Shown in pieces: positions 60,893-64,000 of a stretch of DNA of 64,000 bases. Positions within the stretch are counted from its first letter, which is position 1, and each line of letters opens with the position of its first letter. Source of the DNA: Pseudomonadales bacterium (GTDB lineage Bacteria > Pseudomonadota > Gammaproteobacteria > Pseudomonadales > Azotimanducaceae). The notes under the pieces were generated by a model. The model did no database searches and was not told the origin of the DNA. It was given only the letters and a program-made list of their open reading frames with translations. Location: NCBI GenBank assembly GCA_019634925.1, contig JAHCAL010000002.1:62001-126000 (forward strand), read 5' to 3'. A program made the translations under genes and the position numbers.

Positions 60893-61873
60893 ATGCCCAC
60901 GATCACCCGCGACATCGACGCCGCCGTTGAACGCCTGCGTGCCGGCGAACTCGTGGCCATTCCGACCGAAACCGTCTATGGACTTGCTGCCGACGCACGC
61001 AACCCTGCGGCGATCGCCAGGGTCTACGCACTCAAGCAGCGCCCCGCCAGCAACCCGCTCATCGTGCACGTGGCAGCGCCCGACTGGGTCGACGATTGGG
61101 CAGTCGAGATTCCGGACGCTGCACGCCGCCTGATGGCGGCATGCTGGCCCGGACCGCTCACGCTGGTGCTTGCCGCACGAGCAGATGTACCCGCGATCGT
61201 CACGGCAGGCCAGGATTCCGTCGCGATCCGCCAGCCCGACCACCCGCTCTGCCTGGAACTGCTGAACAGGTTCGGCCGCGCAGTGGTCGCACCGTCGGCC
61301 AACCGCTACATGTCGATCAGCCCGACCACGCCCGATCACGTCGTGCGCCAGTTTCCCGAGTCGGATCTGCTGATTCTCGACGGCGGACCCTGCGCGGTCG
61401 GGGTCGAATCGACCATCGTCAGCCTGCTGCCCGACGAACCGCCACGGCTGCTGCGCCCAGGCATGCTGGCGCGGGCCGCGGTCGAACGGATCCTCGGTTG
61501 TGTGCTTGCCGACGCACACGACACGTCGGTCCGCGTGCCCGGCCAGCACGAACGCCACTACGCGCCGGCGCTGCCGGCATGGCGCTTCACCGACATCGAC
61601 GCCGACCGGCTGGCTGATCCGCGACTGGGCTGGCTGCTGTGCGGCCAGGGACTCGAGGTCGCCGGGCCCACGATCGATCTCGGCAATGATCCGGACGCAT
61701 ACGCGCGCCGGCTCTACGCAGCGCTCTATCGACTGGAGCACAGCGGCGTCGATGGAATCTGCGTCCAGTTGCCACCCGACACCGAGCCATGGCGCGCGAT
61801 CCGCGACCGGCTGCAGCGTGCGACCCTGCCGATGCCCGAAGTCGCGCCAGGAGATCTCGAGCAACCGCGCTGA
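60893..61873 (+). CDS. L-threonylcarbamoyladenylate synthase (Sua5 type)
   Basis: Enzyme of 326 aa that makes threonylcarbamoyl-AMP for the t6A base at position 37 of ANN-decoding tRNAs. The YrdC domain (residues 1-200) has the nucleotide-binding segment AIPTETVYGLAADARN and KQRPASNPLIVHV, and RPGMLARAAVERIL at its end. The C-terminal Sua5 domain begins PGQHERHYAPALPAW. It is the longer Sua5 form, not the short TsaC. The start MPTITRDID is preceded by no strong Shine-Dalgarno. It follows the DUF6671 gene by 73 bases. Confidence 0.94.
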   Translation: MPTITRDIDAAVERLRAGELVAIPTETVYGLAADARNPAAIARVYALKQRPASNPLIVHVAAPDWVDDWAVEIPDAARRLMAACWPGPLTLVLAARADVPAIVTAGQDSVAIRQPDHPLCLELLNRFGRAVVAPSANRYMSISPTTPDHVVRQFPESDLLILDGGPCAVGVESTIVSLLPDEPPRLLRPGMLARAAVERILGCVLADAHDTSVRVPGQHERHYAPALPAWRFTDIDADRLADPRLGWLLCGQGLEVAGPTIDLGNDPDAYARRLYAALYRLEHSGVDGICVQLPPDTEPWRAIRDRLQRATLPMPEVAPGDLEQPR

Positions 61874-61908
61874 ACACACCACACCATGCTGGGCGCGGAC
61901 GCCGCCAG

Positions 61909-63528
61909 CTATCGATTCGCGTCGTCCGTCGGCGCATCCGGCAGCGGCGCGAGCGCTGCCGCCGCAAGCAGTTCGCGCGTATAGGGGTGTGCGGGTGCCG
62001 CGAAGATCTGCGCCGCCGGCCCCCGCTCGACCACCACGCCGTCCTTCATCACGATCAGGTCGTGCGCGAGCGCACGCACCACCTTCAGATCGTGGCTGAT
62101 GAACAGGTACGCCAGCCGATGCCGCCGCTGCAGGTCGCGCAGCAGATCGACGATCTGCGCCTGCACCGACATGTCGAGTGCGGAGGTGGGTTCGTCCAGC
62201 ACCACGAACCGCGGCCGCAGCACCATCGCGCGGGCGATGGCGATGCGTTGCCGTTGCCCACCGGAGAACTCGTGCGGATATCGGTCGAGGTGCGCGGCCT
62301 CTAACCCGACTTCCTCGAGCGCGGCCGCCACCCGCGCTTCGCGCTCGGCCGGCGCGAGCCGCGGCTCGTGCACCTTGAGCCCCTCCTCGACGATCTCCCG
62401 GATGGTGAGCCGCGGCGACAGGCTACCGTACGGATCCTGGAACACGATCTGCAGATCGCGCCGCAGCGGCTTCAGCGCGCGCCCGCGCAGGCCCTGCACG
62501 TCCGTCTCACCGGCGCGGATCTGGCCGCTCGAGCCGATGAGCCGCACGAGTGCGAGCCCGAGCGAGGTCTTTCCCGAACCGGATTCGCCCACCACGCCGA
62601 GGGTCTGCCCGGCGCGCACTTCGAGGTCGAGATCCGCGACCGCCGTGAACGAACCTTTCTTCGACAACCAGCCCTTGCCGATGGCGTAATGGACCGCCAG
62701 GCCGCGCGTGGACAGCACGACGTCGCCGCTGGCGTCGCTCGGCACCGGCTCGCCTTTCGGCTCGGCGGACAGCAGGTGGCGCGTATAGGCGTGGCGGGGT
62801 GTCGTGAAGATCTGTGCGACCTGCCCCTGCTCGACGATCTCGCCGGACTGCATCACGCAAACCCGGTCCGCCATGCGTTTCACCACCGCGAGGTCGTGCG
62901 AGATCAAGAGCAGCGCCATGCCGAGCTCGCGCTTGAGATCGCGCAGCAGGTCGAGGATGCGCGCCTGGATGGTCACGTCGAGCGCCGTGGTGGGTTCGTC
63001 GGCGATGAGCAGGCGCGGCTCGTTGGCCAGCGCCATCGCGATCATCACCCGCTGGCGCTGGCCGCCGGAGAGTTCGTGCGGATACGCGCCGAGCCGCCGC
63101 GCCGCGTCGGGCAGCCGCACCAGCTCGAGCAGTTCCAGCACCCGCGCACGCGCCTGCCGGCCGGTCAGGCCGCGGTGCACCATGAGGCTCTCGCCCACCT
63201 GCTGCTCGATGGTGTGCAGTGGATTGAGGGAGGTCATCGGCTCCTGGAAGATCATGCTCGCGGTCGCACCGCGCACGCCGAGCAGGGTCGCCCGCGGCGC
63301 GCCCACCAGTTCCTCGCCCAAAAGCCGGATCGAGCCGCGCGGATGCGACGCGTACGGATACGGCAGCAGTTGCAGGATCGACAGGGCGGTCGCCGACTTG
63401 CCGGAGCCGGACTCGCCGACCAGCGCGACCGTCTCGCCGTCGCGCACGTCGAAGCTGATCCCACGCACCGCCGGCTGGTCGCCGAACACCACGTGCAGGT
63501 CATGCACCTCGAGCAGGGTCTCGCCCAT
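61909..63528 (-). CDS. yejF: Peptide ABC transporter, fused ATP-binding protein (YejF-like)
   Basis: Cytoplasmic subunit of 539 aa with two ATPase domains in tandem. Domain 1 has GESGSGKSATALSIL, LSGGQRQRVMIAMALANEP and LLIADEPTTALD. Domain 2 has GESGSGKTSLGLALV, FSGGQRQRIAIARAMV and FVVLDEPTSALD. This fused form is typical of YejF of the YejABEF microcin C/oligopeptide importer. The permease gene starts one base upstream (63529 stop), so they are in one operon. Confidence 0.94.
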   Translation of the reverse strand: MGETLLEVHDLHVVFGDQPAVRGISFDVRDGETVALVGESGSGKSATALSILQLLPYPYASHPRGSIRLLGEELVGAPRATLLGVRGATASMIFQEPMTSLNPLHTIEQQVGESLMVHRGLTGRQARARVLELLELVRLPDAARRLGAYPHELSGGQRQRVMIAMALANEPRLLIADEPTTALDVTIQARILDLLRDLKRELGMALLLISHDLAVVKRMADRVCVMQSGEIVEQGQVAQIFTTPRHAYTRHLLSAEPKGEPVPSDASGDVVLSTRGLAVHYAIGKGWLSKKGSFTAVADLDLEVRAGQTLGVVGESGSGKTSLGLALVRLIGSSGQIRAGETDVQGLRGRALKPLRRDLQIVFQDPYGSLSPRLTIREIVEEGLKVHEPRLAPAEREARVAAALEEVGLEAAHLDRYPHEFSGGQRQRIAIARAMVLRPRFVVLDEPTSALDMSVQAQIVDLLRDLQRRHRLAYLFISHDLKVVRALAHDLIVMKDGVVVERGPAAQIFAAPAHPYTRELLAAAALAPLPDAPTDDANR

Positions 63529-64000
63529 CTACCGGCTCCGCTGCGTGCGGCGCGGGTCGAGCGCGTCGCGCACCGCCTCGCCGATGAAGATGAGCAGGGT
63601 CAGGATCGTCGCCAGCGCGAAGAACGCGGTCAGGCCGAGCCAGGGGGCCTGCAGGTTGGCGCGCGCCTGTGCGAGCAGCCGGCCGAGCGACGGCGACGTC
63701 ACCGGCAGGCCGAAGCCGAGGAAGTCGAGCGCGGTGAGTGTCGCGATCGACGCATTGAGGATGAACGGCAGGAACGTCAGCGTCGCCACCATCGCGTTCG
63801 GCAGCACGTGGCGCACCATGATCACCGGGTTCGACACGCCGAGTGCCCGCGCCGCGCGCACGAAGTCGAAGTTGCGCGCGCGCAGGAACTCCGCGCGTAC
63901 TACTCCCACCAGCGCCATCCAGCTGAATGCACTCAGGATGGCCAGCAGCCAGTACACGTTCGGCTCCACCATGCTGGCCAGGATGATCAGCACGAACAGG
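63529..64000 (-). CDS. yejE: Peptide ABC transporter permease (YejE-like), 5' part outside window
   Basis: C-terminal 157 residues of an inner-membrane permease. It contains the EAA motif ARALGVSNPVIMVRHVLPNAM, which contacts the ATPase, and LDFLGFGLPVTSPSLGRLL. The residues EPNVYWLLAILSAFSWMALVG are typical of YejE. The beginning is cut off at the right edge. The following gene is the fused ATPase. Confidence 0.93.
   Translation of the reverse strand, partial: LFVLIILASMVEPNVYWLLAILSAFSWMALVGVVRAEFLRARNFDFVRAARALGVSNPVIMVRHVLPNAMVATLTFLPFILNASIATLTALDFLGFGLPVTSPSLGRLLAQARANLQAPWLGLTAFFALATILTLLIFIGEAVRDALDPRRTQRSR

Overview
The window is a continuous piece of GC-rich chromosome from a Gram-negative bacterium, most likely a gammaproteobacterium. 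The signs are BamC, a dapA-bamC neighbourhood, YejE/YejF-type transporter genes, a TonB-dependent receptor, outer-membrane barrels and lipoproteins with clear lipoboxes. The many acyl-CoA enzymes, the TonB receptor and the long-chain type acyl-CoA carboxylase fit an aerobic, lipid- or steroid-using environmental lineage (Nevskiales, Steroidobacterales or Chromatiales relatives). That placement is inferred from gene content, not from a search. I see no transposase, integrase, phage gene or CRISPR array. There is one tRNA and no rRNA.

Layout. 1-16.1 kb: fatty-acyl activation (acyl-CoA synthetase, cut by the left edge), a DUF6279-type lipoprotein with a class I glutamine amidotransferase, a Ser/Thr kinase, an APH-fold protein followed by a single-chain biotin-dependent acyl-CoA carboxylase, two methyltransferases, an LLM-class oxidoreductase, an MFS carrier and a patatin-like lipase. 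16.4-23.8 kb: a nine-gene, tightly overlapping Mrp-type cation/proton antiporter operon. 23.8-27.1 kb: a three-gene membrane-lipid operon (ClpP-fold periplasmic protein, patatin, cardiolipin synthase). 27.2-32.2 kb: an octaheme cytochrome c/TPR protein, a short Wza-like export protein with an outer-membrane barrel, and a fibronectin-like lipoprotein. 32.8-39.9 kb: housekeeping genes (tRNA-Ser, MBL hydrolase, bamC, dapA, AI-2E/PerM permease, tusA, BepA-like protease, nadA). 40-51.7 kb: a GshB-like ATP-grasp enzyme, an SDR-sulfotransferase-MFS group, an HDOD protein, and small enzymes including AKR, PTP-like, GNAT, PNPOx-like, NTF2-like and phytanoyl-CoA dioxygenase proteins. 52-64 kb: a TonB receptor, phosphoesterase, small OMP, exonuclease III, VOC protein, MFS carrier, cysD with a DUF6671 partner, a Sua5-type tRNA enzyme and a Yej-type peptide ABC transporter cut by the right edge.

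The most unusual items are not ordinary genes. At 10.40-10.56 kb there is a self-contained transcription unit. It has a good promoter, a 14-nt perfect complement of the 16S rRNA 3' tail, an 11-codon ORF, a hairpin carrying the stop codon in its loop, a mutually exclusive second hairpin, and a GNRA-loop terminator. A 48-bp two-hairpin repeat occurs twice, 53 kb apart, each copy starting on a gene's stop codon, with differences only in loops and linker. Other points are paired DnaA-box-like sites beside an AT-rich tract (3.7-3.84 kb), three 11-bp-phased GATCGA repeats in front of the carboxylase, and a cysD whose downstream partner is a DUF6671 gene instead of cysN.
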